Below are positions 1 to 8,479 of a stretch of DNA of 37,602 nt, in pieces. Made by a program: the position numbers and the translations under genes. The stretch is from Pirellulales bacterium. Its GTDB lineage: Bacteria; Planctomycetota; Planctomycetia; Pirellulales; UBA1268. The stretch lies in NCBI GenBank assembly GCA_017853835.1, contig JAFMIU010000032.1:1-37602 (forward strand), written 5' to 3'. How positions within the stretch are numbered: position 1 is the first letter of the stretch; each line of letters starts with the position of its first letter. The notes below the pieces were generated by a model. That model was given only the letters and a program-made list of their open reading frames with translations, ran no database searches and had not been told where the DNA came from.

Positions 1-247
1 GTTGGCCCGAGAGCGAGCTGCTTTGGTCTCTGGCAAGGACGGCGAAGCAGCCATAGTCGCACATATGGCGATGGAGCCAGGTATTGGGTTTTCAGACAGA
101 GCCTCGCGTGACGCATGACCGAGGTTGGGTTGTAACGATTAGGAAGGCTCGAACCAAAGCCATTGCCCCACCAACCACGTTCCGCCGATCCAAGAACCAG
201 GCGGGCCGTGCGGAGGGTCGCCGTCCCGCGCCCCGGAACCTGATCTC
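1..247. other. Intergenic or unassigned left edge
   Basis: I see no convincing gene here. Open frames on both strands cross the region but have no recognisable protein character, and they overlap the better candidate starting at 248. There is no tRNA-like fold or repeat. The stretch may hold the promoter of the small secreted protein that follows, but I cannot place -35 and -10 boxes with confidence. Confidence 0.4.
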
Positions 248-610
248 ATGCTGCGCCGATTGTTCGCTGGTGGGTGCTCCCTCGCGATGCTCCTGGCCGC
301 CTTCGACGCCAGCGGCATCGAGATGTTCACCTACTTCGGCGATGGCAGCCGCATCGGCCTGCCGAGCCTCGAGGTGCCGATCGAGGCTTACCCGGGGATT
401 CCCCTCCGGAGCGATCGCCTTCGGGCGAAGCGAAGGGCCTCGCGGCTGCCGCCAGGGTCGACGGTGAGGGTCGGGCCCGGCACGCCCATCGGCAACGTCA
501 CCATTCGCCCTATGCCCACGATGCACGCCCAGAGCAGGGTCATCGAAGAGGCTGATACGGCGCCGGAGCCGATCGAGCCACCCACGCCGGGACAGCCGGC
601 AGCACGCTAG
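248..610 (+). CDS. Small secreted hypothetical protein
   Basis: This is a 120-residue protein whose first 23 or so residues look like a signal peptide: basic MLRR, then a hydrophobic run ending near DASG. The mature part is short, rich in Pro and Arg, and has no motif I recognise. The C-terminus is Pro/Glu-rich and probably disordered. The ATG at 248 is preceded by a weak GGAA. The gene converges on the TPR protein at 653 and ends inside a 12-bp hairpin. A competing minus-strand frame (92-526) lacks a signal sequence and protein-like composition, so I prefer this one. Function is unknown, and the call is only moderately secure because short frames are common in DNA this GC-rich. Confidence 0.5.
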   Translation: MLRRLFAGGCSLAMLLAAFDASGIEMFTYFGDGSRIGLPSLEVPIEAYPGIPLRSDRLRAKRRASRLPPGSTVRVGPGTPIGNVTIRPMPTMHAQSRVIEEADTAPEPIEPPTPGQPAAR

Positions 611-629
611 GCGCCCACCGGCTGTCCCG
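588..629. terminator. Hairpin between convergent genes, possible bidirectional terminator
   Basis: A perfect 12-bp inverted repeat (588-599 with 618-629, core GGGACAGCCGG / CCGGCTGTCCC) has an 18-nt loop. It overlaps the stop codon of the upstream plus-strand gene and lies just past the end of the minus-strand TPR gene. No clear T-run follows on either side, so this is either a non-canonical terminator or an mRNA-end stabilising stem. Confidence 0.5.
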
Positions 630-652
630 TTGGGGTTCAGGCCGCGACCGCC

Positions 653-2038
653 TTACTTGGCGGCGGGCGTTGCGGCTTCCTTCTTGAGCTTCGCCAGCAG
701 GTCGACCGCGTCGGGACGCGTGGCGAACATGCCGTCGTTGGCGAGCATCTCGTCGAGGATCCGACGGGCAAGGTCCTTCTCGCCACGGTCCGAAAGGATC
801 CGGGCGACGTAGTAGGCACCGTCTTGCGACAGCGCGTTGCTGCGACGCACCTGCTCGAGGATCCGTTCGGCATCCTCGCGGCGGCCGAGCTTGTAGAACA
901 CCCAGGCCAGCGTGGTGACCGCCGGAATCTGCTGGGGAGTGTTCTCGCGGTACTTGGCGACGTTGGTGTCGGCGAGCTCAAGGGCACGCCGACGAGCCTC
1001 GTCGTCGTCGCTCTCGATCAGCACCAGCGCCAGCGAGTTGCTGACGTCGAAGTTGCCAGGCGACTGGAAGTGGGCCTCGTTGAGGTACTTCTCGGCCGAG
1101 GTGTAGTCGCGGGCGACACGGGCCACGAGGCCTCGCACGAACTTCCCTTCGAGGCTCTTGGCGTCGAGCTTGAGGGCCGTTTCGCAGGCTGCCTTGGCCT
1201 TTTCGATCTCGTTCTTCTGGAGATACCAGCGGGCGGCGAAGAGCTGCACGGCCGGATCGTTGGGAGCCGCCTTGATGGCGTCTTGAATCCACTTCTCGGC
1301 GGCCTCGCGCTTCTTGGCCTCGTCGTTGCGCTGGGCCATGGCGAGCTCGGGCAGCGGCGCCTTGGCGTCGATCTTCTTGGCCTCACGGAAGTTTTCGAGG
1401 GCCTCCTTCTCCTTGCCGAGTTGGAACATCACGTTGCCCATGCGGAGACGGGCGCCGGCGTTGTCGGGATCGAGCTTGATCCATTCGGCAAGGAACTTCT
1501 GGGCATCGTCCCACTGGCGGCGGCGTTCGGCCACGGCGGCAGTGCCGGCCGCACAGCGGATGTCGAAATCACGACGACGCTTCGGATTGTCGTTATAGGC
1601 CTTCGTGAGGTCGGTGGCCTTGGCGAAAAGCACCGCCGAGTCGGTGATTCGGCCTTCGCCAAAGGCGAGGTCGGCGAGCTTCAGGTAGGCCTCCGGGTCG
1701 GCCGGAAACTTCACCACGGCACCTTCCAGCGATTCACGGGCCGGCGCCAGCTGATTGGCCGACAGCCAGAGGGTGGCCATCATCACGCCCGGAGGCGGGA
1801 GCTTCGCGTTGTTGCTCTTGGCTCGCTCGAGGATCGCCATGCACCCGTCGATGTCACGGTCGCTGAACCGCGCGATGGCATTGGTGATCTCCTTGTTCAT
1901 GCTGTCGTCGGAAACCGCGTTCCCGATGAGCGCCTGGGCCGTTACCTGGGCATGCACCGAGGCGGCGCCGCACGCCACCACCGCGACCACGCCAGCCACC
2001 AGCAGGCGACGGACATCGACCTTGAAGCCATTTGCCAT
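653..2038 (-). CDS. Secreted TPR-repeat protein
   Basis: This is a 461-residue protein with an N-terminal signal peptide: a basic start, a hydrophobic stretch to about residue 28, and a VHA-Q cleavage site. The rest is almost entirely tetratricopeptide repeats, recognisable by recurring A-x-x-x-L and G-x-x-x-x-A patterns and paired helices such as the one ending LDPDNAGARLRMG. TPR arrays are protein-interaction scaffolds, and in the periplasm they often organise complexes or bind peptides. The partner here is unknown. The gene is divergent from the ABC-2 permease at 2172 and shares a 133-bp upstream region with it. The ATG at 2038 is the only start that keeps the signal peptide intact. Confidence 0.85.
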   Translation of the reverse strand: MANGFKVDVRRLLVAGVVAVVACGAASVHAQVTAQALIGNAVSDDSMNKEITNAIARFSDRDIDGCMAILERAKSNNAKLPPPGVMMATLWLSANQLAPARESLEGAVVKFPADPEAYLKLADLAFGEGRITDSAVLFAKATDLTKAYNDNPKRRRDFDIRCAAGTAAVAERRRQWDDAQKFLAEWIKLDPDNAGARLRMGNVMFQLGKEKEALENFREAKKIDAKAPLPELAMAQRNDEAKKREAAEKWIQDAIKAAPNDPAVQLFAARWYLQKNEIEKAKAACETALKLDAKSLEGKFVRGLVARVARDYTSAEKYLNEAHFQSPGNFDVSNSLALVLIESDDDEARRRALELADTNVAKYRENTPQQIPAVTTLAWVFYKLGRREDAERILEQVRRSNALSQDGAYYVARILSDRGEKDLARRILDEMLANDGMFATRPDAVDLLAKLKKEAATPAAK

Positions 2039-2171
2039 GCTCGAACACTCCTCGAAAAGGTGCTTGCCGGGAGCCCGCTCTCGTACCCCGAGATTCAGAA
2101 ATCCCCGCGATGGGTTACCCTAACATTCGATTTCCCGGTTTTCCATGGGCCGGCCAAAAAGCCGGAGCCGC

Positions 2172-3848
2172 ATGATTCTCGGTGCCGTTGGTGAACGCGA
2201 ACTGCTCGTGGCCCCCCGTTCCCGCGGTCTTTTTGCGGCCAGGGCCATCTATGCCGGCACGCTCCTCGGGATCGTGGCCACCTGCTGGCTGCTCGTGACC
2301 GGATCGCAGCCGGTCACCACGATCGGCGACACGGCGCGGTTTGGGGGCACCTTGATGCGGATCCTCGCGCCGCTGCAGCTCGTGCTGGCGATGATGTCGG
2401 CGGCCCTGACGTCGATTGTGGCGGTCGGGGTGGAAAAGGATCGCAAGACGCTCGAACTGCTGCTGCTCAGTCGGCTCCGCGACGCCGAACTCGTGCTCGG
2501 CAAGCTGACGGGCAGCCTCCTCCGCACCGCCCTGCTGCTGGTGGCGGCGATCCCGGTCTTCGCGCTGGCCTCGGTGTTTGGAGGCGTGTCGGCCTCGCAG
2601 ATCGCCCGCGGGTTTGCGGTGACGGTGGCCGCGGCGGCCGTCGCGGCAAGCGTCGCCAACACCGTGGCCTTCTGGCGCGACTCCACCTTTCAGTCGCTCG
2701 CCATCACGGCGTTCCTCCTTGCCGGCTGGCTCGCCGTCGGAGAAGCCGCCTCCGTCACCCACGGCCCTCTCGTGGCAGCGGCCGTGTCGCCGGCACGCGC
2801 CCTGCTCAGCGCCATCGCCCCCTCCGGCGGCGCAGCCCTGCCTGGATTCCTGGCGTGCTGCGGAGCGCTGGTGGTGATCGCCACCACCTGGGCCGTCGTT
2901 CGGGTTCGTGCCTGGAACACCATCGTGCACCTGCGCCCGAGGCTCGATGACGAGATCGTGGCACGTGGCGGACGGCCAGTGTCGCGCGAGGTCTGGCCCA
3001 ACCCGGTGCTCTGGCGGGAACTCCGCACGCGGGCCCATGGACGAGCCGTGATCGTGGTGCGCATCGCGTGGCTCGTGCTGTTTGCGGCGGCGGTGGCCGG
3101 CGTGATCGCGCAGGCTCGGATGCCGCGGCCCGATCGCATCGCCATCGCCACGGCGGTGGTGCCCCTGGTCATCGCGAGCCTCCTGGCCATCACGGCCCTT
3201 GCCGTGACGAGCGTGACGACCGAACGCGACCGCGGCACGTTCGACCTGCTCCTGGTGAGCGACCTGGAGCCACGCGAGTTTGTCTGGGGCAAGCTGCTGG
3301 GCGTGCTTGGCGCGGCGGCCGACATGGTGATCCTGCCCATCGTGCTCTGCCTGGCCTTGGTGCCCCTCGGGCTCGCCACGCTCGAACACGGCCTCTACCT
3401 GGCGATCGGGCTCGGGATCCTGACCTTCTTCGTGGCCGTGCTCGGGGTCTACGCGGGGCTCTCGCACGTGATGTCGCGCACCGCCATCGCCGTCGCCCTC
3501 GGCGTCGTCGCCTTTCTCTTCGTCGGCGTGGCCACCGCGATGCGGGTGATGGTGGCCTTTGGCGGGAGTTTCGAACTCCAGCTCGCCCCGTTCCTCGCAG
3601 CGATCGTCGGCGGCGCGGTGGGACTCTACGCGGCCCTCTCCGCCCGCAACCCATCCCCTGCCGTCGGCTGGACGTCTGCTCTGCTCCCGGCCCTCACCTT
3701 CATCGCGATCACGAGCTTCTTCCAGGGGAGCAGCCTTCAGGTGCTGCTGGTCGTCGCCGTCGCCTACGGCTTCGCCACGCTGGCCCTCCTCGTGCCGGCC
3801 ATCGCGGCGTTCGACCTGCTCACGGGCCGCACGACGACCGGAGAGTGA
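2172..3848 (+). CDS. ABC-2 type transporter permease, internally duplicated
   Basis: This is a polytopic membrane protein of 558 residues if it starts at the ATG at 2172, which has GGAG just upstream. An in-frame ATG at 2145 would add nine basic residues. It contains the ABC-2 permease signature twice. In the first half VEKDRKTLELLLLSRL is followed by ELVLGKL, and in the second half TTERDRGTFDLLLVSDL is followed by FVWGKLLG. Each is followed by several hydrophobic helices. This resembles the duplicated ABC-2 membrane subunits of gliding or nitrous-oxide-type exporters, but the substrate cannot be told. No ATP-binding subunit is adjacent in this window, so it must pair with one encoded elsewhere. 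Confidence 0.8.
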   Translation: MILGAVGERELLVAPRSRGLFAARAIYAGTLLGIVATCWLLVTGSQPVTTIGDTARFGGTLMRILAPLQLVLAMMSAALTSIVAVGVEKDRKTLELLLLSRLRDAELVLGKLTGSLLRTALLLVAAIPVFALASVFGGVSASQIARGFAVTVAAAAVAASVANTVAFWRDSTFQSLAITAFLLAGWLAVGEAASVTHGPLVAAAVSPARALLSAIAPSGGAALPGFLACCGALVVIATTWAVVRVRAWNTIVHLRPRLDDEIVARGGRPVSREVWPNPVLWRELRTRAHGRAVIVVRIAWLVLFAAAVAGVIAQARMPRPDRIAIATAVVPLVIASLLAITALAVTSVTTERDRGTFDLLLVSDLEPREFVWGKLLGVLGAAADMVILPIVLCLALVPLGLATLEHGLYLAIGLGILTFFVAVLGVYAGLSHVMSRTAIAVALGVVAFLFVGVATAMRVMVAFGGSFELQLAPFLAAIVGGAVGLYAALSARNPSPAVGWTSALLPALTFIAITSFFQGSSLQVLLVVAVAYGFATLALLVPAIAAFDLLTGRTTTGE

Positions 3849-3852
3849 CGGC

Positions 3853-4674
3853 TCACCGGAGGAGTGACGTCGCCCCGGAAGCCATCGTCGCCTGCTGCCG
3901 CTCGAGGGTGGCCAAACGTGCGGCGACGTCGGTGGTGGCGTCGCCTCGCGCGATCGCCACCTTGTAGCTCTCGGCCGCGTCGGCGAGGCGGCCAAGCGCC
4001 TCCTGCGCCTGGCCCTCCATCACCAGCACGTCGGTCGGTGTCTGGTTGGGACCATACGTCTCGCCGAGAATCGCCAGCGTGGCGAGTGCCCGCTGCGGCT
4101 TGTTGAGGCGATGGTAGGCCTCGGCCGTGTCGAGCAGCACGCTGCGGTTGTCGGGGTCGATGGCCAGCGCACGGTGGAAGTCGGCGAGTGCCGGCTCGGG
4201 CTGCCCACGGCTGAGTGACACCTGCCCCCGCAGCCGCCAGGCCTCGGCCGATCCCGGCGACACCCGCACCGCCTCCCGCGCCAGCCGTTCGGCATCGTCG
4301 AAGAGCCCCATTTCGAGATACATCCCGCCCCCCTGCACGCAGAGCGTCGCATCTTCCGGGGACAGCTTCATCGCCTCGTTGACCTGGGTGACCGCTTCCA
4401 TGCGCTCGCCGCGTTTCCAGAGCACCTCCGCGTAGTGCCGCCGCGCGTCGATATCGAGCGGGCATTGCTCCACAGCGCGTTCGAGCAGACCCTCGGCCCG
4501 AACGAGATCGCTGCGATCGGCCGCCGACAGGCCTTCGTTGCAGAGCCTTCGCGCCTCAGCCACCTCGGGCGCCACCGGCCCGCTGCGGTTGACGAGGCTG
4601 CACCCCGACCCTCCCGCCACGATGAAGATCGCGGCGCACACGACTGGCACGGCGAAGGGCGAACGCAGGTTCAC
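3853..4674 (-). CDS. TPR-repeat lipoprotein
   Basis: This 273-residue protein has a lipoprotein-like signal ending GGSGC (Cys25), although position -3 is Gly rather than Leu, so the lipobox is imperfect. About six TPR units follow, with typical pairs such as ALADFHRALAIDPDN, which end near the C-terminus. It probably acts as an envelope-bound protein-interaction scaffold. The start is GTG at 4674 with no clear Shine-Dalgarno sequence. It converges on the ABC-2 permease with a 4-bp gap and diverges from the thioredoxin-fold lipoprotein. Partner and process are unknown. Confidence 0.8.
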   Translation of the reverse strand: MNLRSPFAVPVVCAAIFIVAGGSGCSLVNRSGPVAPEVAEARRLCNEGLSAADRSDLVRAEGLLERAVEQCPLDIDARRHYAEVLWKRGERMEAVTQVNEAMKLSPEDATLCVQGGGMYLEMGLFDDAERLAREAVRVSPGSAEAWRLRGQVSLSRGQPEPALADFHRALAIDPDNRSVLLDTAEAYHRLNKPQRALATLAILGETYGPNQTPTDVLVMEGQAQEALGRLADAAESYKVAIARGDATTDVAARLATLERQQATMASGATSLLR

Positions 4675-4685
4675 TGGATGGCGAG

Positions 4686-4721
4686 GCCGGGGCCGCGAGA
4701 CGGTAGCGGCTCGGCCCCGGC
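4686..4721. repeat. Inverted repeat in the divergent leader
   Basis: A perfect 10-bp inverted repeat (4686-4695 with 4712-4721, GCCGGGGCCG / CGGCCCCGGC) with a 16-nt loop begins 12 bases upstream of the TPR lipoprotein start. It lies between divergent genes and could be a 5' leader stem or a binding site. At this GC content a chance origin is possible. Confidence 0.35.
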
Positions 4722-4858
4722 GGTGACAGGCGAATCAGACTTCCCCATCTCCCCGGAACGACCGGGCCTGCCACCGGACGGCCAAGCGGGCTTGCCGTCG
4801 ACCCGACAGGCTCCTACCACCCCTCCCGTCACGAGCGTCCATGCGCCAACACCCCCCC

Positions 4859-5410
4859 ATGCTCCGTGCCTGCTTGCTAGTCGCCGCCCTGACGACCGCC
4901 GGCTGCAGCGTGCGCGATGAGACCGTCGGGCAGGGCCACGACGATCCTCGGTGGTGGCATGCCACCGCCGCCTCGGGCAACACGGGCCTCATGGCCTCCA
5001 CCCCGCCGCCCACCGGCACGGGTTCGGCCATCGAGTATGTGGACGGCTTTGAGGCGGGAGTCCGACGCGCGACGGAAGCCGATCTGCCGATGCTCCTGCT
5101 CTTTCGGGCCGCCTGGTGTCGATGGAGCACCGAGTTTGCCCAGGCCGTCGTGTCAGACCAGGCCATTGTGTCGCTGTCACGCCGCTATGTGTGCGTGACG
5201 ATCGACGCCGACCGGCATCCCGCCACGTGCCGCCAGTTTGATGTCTCGGCGTTTCCCACCGTCGTGCTGCTCGATGCCGCGCGGGAGGAACGCTACCGAG
5301 CCACCGGTTCATCGGCGATCGTCGATCTCTCGCAGGCGATGGGGAGTGTTCTCGATGCGGGCCCGAGGCAGCGTCGGATCGCCGGGGCACCAAAATCCCC
5401 CTCGCGTTAG
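4859..5410 (+). CDS. Thioredoxin-fold lipoprotein with a CxxS active site
   Basis: This is a 183-residue protein when started at the ATG at 4859, which gives a clean lipoprotein signal (LTTAGC, Cys16). The ATG at 4841 would add six residues. After a Gly/Pro-rich linker, a thioredoxin-like domain begins near residue 60. It carries the strand LPMLLLFRAAWC, the active-site motif WCRWS (Cys87, Ser90) and the cis-proline motif AFPT (Pro133). The usual second cysteine is replaced by serine, so ordinary dithiol oxidoreduction is unlikely. CxxS members of this fold act in disulfide isomerisation, glutathione-type chemistry or binding. It is predicted to face the periplasm from the membrane anchor. 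No neighbour suggests its substrate. Confidence 0.8.
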   Translation: MLRACLLVAALTTAGCSVRDETVGQGHDDPRWWHATAASGNTGLMASTPPPTGTGSAIEYVDGFEAGVRRATEADLPMLLLFRAAWCRWSTEFAQAVVSDQAIVSLSRRYVCVTIDADRHPATCRQFDVSAFPTVVLLDAAREERYRATGSSAIVDLSQAMGSVLDAGPRQRRIAGAPKSPSR

Positions 5411-5487
5411 GCCGATTCCGATACCATCTCGATCGCGGCAGACGCGGGTCTGACTGATGGCTTTCCACCCCGAGTGAAGGAATCGAC

Positions 5488-6645
5488 GTGCCAAACACGC
5501 CCACCCCACCACCCGCATCCAAAAAGGGAGAGTTTCACGCCTACCCGTGGTGGAGTCCTCGATTCTGGCATGGCATGCCGGCCGGCGTGTGGTTCGACCT
5601 CGTCCGCGAACACGGCGGCCGCGCCTCGCTGAGCCGTCTCGGCCTGATGGCCACCGTGACGATGATGTCGGGATTCAACTCGATCCTCGGGCCCCTCTCC
5701 GACGCTCGTTTTCGTCGGCTGCTCGACAACCGTCCCACGACACCGCCGCCGCTCTTCATCATCGGCCACTGGCGCAGCGGCACCACGCTGATGCACGAGA
5801 TGGCGATGCTCGACGATCGGTTCTGCTGTCCCAACACCTTCGAATGCTTCGCCCCCACCCACTTCCTCCTCACCGAGGATGTGCTCACGAGAGCCCTCTC
5901 CTGGATGATTCCATCGAAGCGTCCGATGGACGACGTGGCCGCCGGATGGGACCGTCCTCAGGAGGATGAGTTTGCCCTCATGAACATGGGCGCACCGTCG
6001 TGTTACCGACGGATCGCGTTTCCCGTGTCGAGTCCGGCGCGTCCCGAAGCCCTCGACCTGACGCTCCTCCCGCCCGACGAGCAGGAGCGGTGGAAGACGT
6101 GCCTGCGACGGTTTCTCGACATGCTCGCCGTGCGCGACCAGCGGCGTCCCGTCCTCAAAAGTCCTCCCCACACGGCCCGCGTCGGCGTGCTGGCGGAGAT
6201 GTTTCCCGACTCGGGCTTCCTTCACGTCGTTCGCGACCCGTTCGTGGTGATCCCCTCGACGCTCCGGCTGTGGCGGTCGCTCCACGATGTGCAGTCGCTG
6301 CAGGTCGATTCCGGTGCGTCGCTCGAGGAGTATGTCTTCGCGGCCTTCGAGGAGATGCACGCCGCCCTGGAACGCGACCGCGCCCGGCTTGCACCGGAGC
6401 GTCTGCACGAGGTGCGCTACGAGGAACTCGTCGCCGATCCGGTCGGCACCATGGCGGCGTCGTACGACCGCCTTGGACTCGGCGACTTCGAGCGGGTCAG
6501 GCCAGTGCTCGAGCACCAGGCCGAGTCGATGCGCCGCTACCGCACCAACACCTACCGTCACGATCCGCGACTCGTCGCCGAGATCGAACGCCGCTGCCGC
6601 CCCTTTCTCGAACGCTACGGCTATGCCCCTCCTGCCGTGGTCTGA
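5488..6645 (+). CDS. Sulfotransferase family protein
   Basis: This 385-residue protein has the hallmarks of PAPS-dependent sulfotransferases. The 5'-phosphosulfate loop is GHWRSGTT (residues 93-100), the strand/loop KSPPHTARV lies near 224-232, and the 3'-phosphate site is HVVRDPFVVIPS (Arg249, Ser257). A conserved pattern LxxHQAESMRRYR-like lies near the C-terminus. Such enzymes transfer sulfate to carbohydrates, lipids or proteins, and planctomycetes carry many. The acceptor cannot be inferred. The start is GTG at 5488 with a GAAGGA Shine-Dalgarno 7 bases upstream. The 3' end overlaps the convergent flhB-like gene by 25 bp. Confidence 0.9.
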   Translation: MPNTPTPPPASKKGEFHAYPWWSPRFWHGMPAGVWFDLVREHGGRASLSRLGLMATVTMMSGFNSILGPLSDARFRRLLDNRPTTPPPLFIIGHWRSGTTLMHEMAMLDDRFCCPNTFECFAPTHFLLTEDVLTRALSWMIPSKRPMDDVAAGWDRPQEDEFALMNMGAPSCYRRIAFPVSSPARPEALDLTLLPPDEQERWKTCLRRFLDMLAVRDQRRPVLKSPPHTARVGVLAEMFPDSGFLHVVRDPFVVIPSTLRLWRSLHDVQSLQVDSGASLEEYVFAAFEEMHAALERDRARLAPERLHEVRYEELVADPVGTMAASYDRLGLGDFERVRPVLEHQAESMRRYRTNTYRHDPRLVAEIERRCRPFLERYGYAPPAVV

Positions 6646-7355
6646 CGCGGCTGGCGCTGGCGAAGCAGCCGAACCTTCGGATTGGATTCCGCGCTTCGGG
6701 TCTCGTCGGCAAACTCCTGCGGCGTCATGCGTATCTGCCGTTCGAACCGTCGTCGCAGGGTGAGCCAGCGAACGACGGCCACGGCTGCCGCGGCGACGGA
6801 GAGCCAGGCGGCCGCCCACCACGCCGCCCCAACGAGCGACGCCGCATCAGCCTCGCCCGTCGCCGACGAGATCGCCATGAGAGGACGGAGGCTCCACCAG
6901 GCGGCGGTGAGCATCACGGCAAGGCCCGCCGCGCCGCCGATCATGGATCGGAGCGTGCGCAGCGAAACGATGCGGGACACCCCCGCCAAAGGGTCGATCC
7001 TCGACCACGCGGGCATCGCCCGGGCAGGAATCCACGAAACCCCATCGAACATCAGGCGGATGGCGATGCCCGCCGCCGCCGCGGCGAGCACCACGCCACC
7101 GGTTGGGATCGCCACGGCCACCACCTGCGGCCAGAGCGAGGGTGGCCGAGGCTGCCCCGCGCCGGCAACGGCCGAACGCACGAGATCGGTGGCAGCCGGC
7201 ATCGTGGCCGCCCCCCAGGCTGGCAGCAGCAGCACCGCGGTGGCCGCCGAAGCCACCCATGCCGGCAGCGCCGCGGTGGGCATCATCCCGCGACGTCGCG
7301 CCTCTTCACGCCGCCGCGGTGTGGCCGGAATCACGCGATCGGATTCGCTCGACAT
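6621..7355 (-). CDS. flhB: FlhB-like flagellar export protein, membrane domain only
   Basis: This is a 244-residue protein. It begins with the FlhB-type basic segment (PATPRRREEARRRG), has four hydrophobic helices, and ends in the cytoplasmic linker pattern MTPQEFADETRSAESNPKV typical of FlhB. The family is usually 350-380 residues, and the C-terminal domain carrying the autocleaving NPTH motif is missing. The frame stops about 15 residues after the linker. FlhB normally completes the FliPQR export gate and switches substrate class through that domain, so this copy would lack the switch. It is last in the fliF-O-P-Q-R cluster, 21 bp after fliR, with a GGGAG Shine-Dalgarno. Its end overlaps the convergent sulfotransferase. 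Confidence 0.8.
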   Translation of the reverse strand: MSSESDRVIPATPRRREEARRRGMMPTAALPAWVASAATAVLLLPAWGAATMPAATDLVRSAVAGAGQPRPPSLWPQVVAVAIPTGGVVLAAAAAGIAIRLMFDGVSWIPARAMPAWSRIDPLAGVSRIVSLRTLRSMIGGAAGLAVMLTAAWWSLRPLMAISSATGEADAASLVGAAWWAAAWLSVAAAAVAVVRWLTLRRRFERQIRMTPQEFADETRSAESNPKVRLLRQRQPRQTTAGGA

Positions 7356-7376
7356 GGTGCGCTCCCGAGACCGCGA

Positions 7377-8174
7377 TCAGGGATGGAGGATGCGAAGACA
7401 GTGCTCGATCGGCGACTGCACGAGCGTGCCAAACCCGCCGATCCACGAGTCGGCGCTCATGCCGATCACCGCCACCACCACGAGCGACGCCACCGCCTGC
7501 ACGATTCCCTGGCCTGGATCGAAGGCCACCGTCCGCGCGCAGAACGCGACCGCCAGGTGGCAGACGAGCACCGCCACCAGGGCCGGCAGGGCGAGCGACA
7601 CGGCGATCGAGAGGGCCACCGCCGGCATCGTCGTCACCGCCTCCATCATGCGATCAGCCCACAGGCGGGGATCGGCAAGCGCCGCCCCGACGGGAATCGC
7701 CCGCACGCTGTCGACCAGGCCTCCCACCACGGCTTCGTGCCCACCGGCAGCGACAAATCCGGCCACGCCGAGCCACCAAGCCAGCCGCCCAAGGCCCGCC
7801 GACTCGCCCCCGCCTTCTCCCCCGAACTCGTCGGCCCAGTTCAGGCCGGTCACGCTTCCGAGCATGGAGCCGGCCCACCCAGCCGCCGACACCACCATCG
7901 CCACCGCGGCGCCGATGGATGCTCCCACCACCGCTTCGATCACGATCAGGGCGGCGAGCGACCCGCCGTCGAAGGCCCGGGTGGGTGAGGCCGCCATCGC
8001 GGCCGGAAACGCCGCCACCGAAACCGCCAGCGCGGCGGCGAGGATCACCCGCGGCCCCGCCCCCACCGTCACCGGCATGCCGCCCACCGCGACCACGGCG
8101 AGCATCCGCGCGAGCACGCCCGCGGCCACGGCGAGGGCGCCGGCCGGAAGCGCGGGAATGTCCACCAGGGGCAT
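7377..8174 (-). CDS. fliR: Flagellar biosynthetic protein FliR
   Basis: This is a 265-residue polytopic membrane protein, the usual FliR length. It has about six hydrophobic helices and the FliR layout: an N-terminal segment PALPAGALAVAAGVLARM, a central glycine-rich region (GSMLGSVTGLN) and a C-terminal helix pair ending before IGGFGTLVQSP. FliR joins FliP and FliQ to form the export-gate core of flagellar type III secretion in the inner membrane. It lies between fliQ and the flhB-like gene, with a GAGG Shine-Dalgarno seven bases before the ATG. The sequence is divergent, and identification leans partly on gene order. Confidence 0.85.
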   Translation of the reverse strand: MPLVDIPALPAGALAVAAGVLARMLAVVAVGGMPVTVGAGPRVILAAALAVSVAAFPAAMAASPTRAFDGGSLAALIVIEAVVGASIGAAVAMVVSAAGWAGSMLGSVTGLNWADEFGGEGGGESAGLGRLAWWLGVAGFVAAGGHEAVVGGLVDSVRAIPVGAALADPRLWADRMMEAVTTMPAVALSIAVSLALPALVAVLVCHLAVAFCARTVAFDPGQGIVQAVASLVVVAVIGMSADSWIGGFGTLVQSPIEHCLRILHP

Positions 8175-8205
8175 GGCGTCACCTCAGTCACAGTGACGGG
8201 CTGGA

Positions 8206-8460
8206 TCAGAGCCCGGCCACGGCCTCCCGAAACAGCTCGACCAACCGCTCGACCATCCACGGCAGCGACACGACGAGCATGGCGGCCATCGCCACGAACT
8301 TCGGCACGAATCCGACGATCGGCTCGTGCACGCCGCTGGCGGCCTGCACCAGACCGGCAATCAGCCCCACACCGAGCCCGACCAGGAGCACCGGCACGAG
8401 GACGGCCAGGCCTCCCATGAGCATCTGGCGGACGAGTTCGACGAGGTGTTGCTCGGTCAT
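8206..8460 (-). CDS. fliQ: Flagellar biosynthetic protein FliQ
   Basis: This is an 84-residue protein with two transmembrane helices, matching the family length of 85-90. It shows the FliQ pattern: an N-terminal VELVRQM helix, a first membrane helix, a central QAASGVHEPIVGFVPK segment (compare QAxTQIxExTLxFxPK) and a second membrane helix ending in a short amphipathic tail. The start is ATG at 8460, preceded by AGGA. A longer reading from 8538 would run back into fliP and has no FliQ character. It is part of the export-gate operon between fliP and fliR. Confidence 0.9.
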   Translation of the reverse strand: MTEQHLVELVRQMLMGGLAVLVPVLLVGLGVGLIAGLVQAASGVHEPIVGFVPKFVAMAAMLVVSLPWMVERLVELFREAVAGL

Positions 8461-8479
8461 GGAGTGGATTCCTGGAGGG

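Noticed and set aside
8184..8197. A short GTCAC-A-GTGAC palindrome between fliQ and fliR
   Set aside because: Five-bp arms are too short to separate from chance in a 37-kb window, and it lies inside an operon where an operator is not expected.
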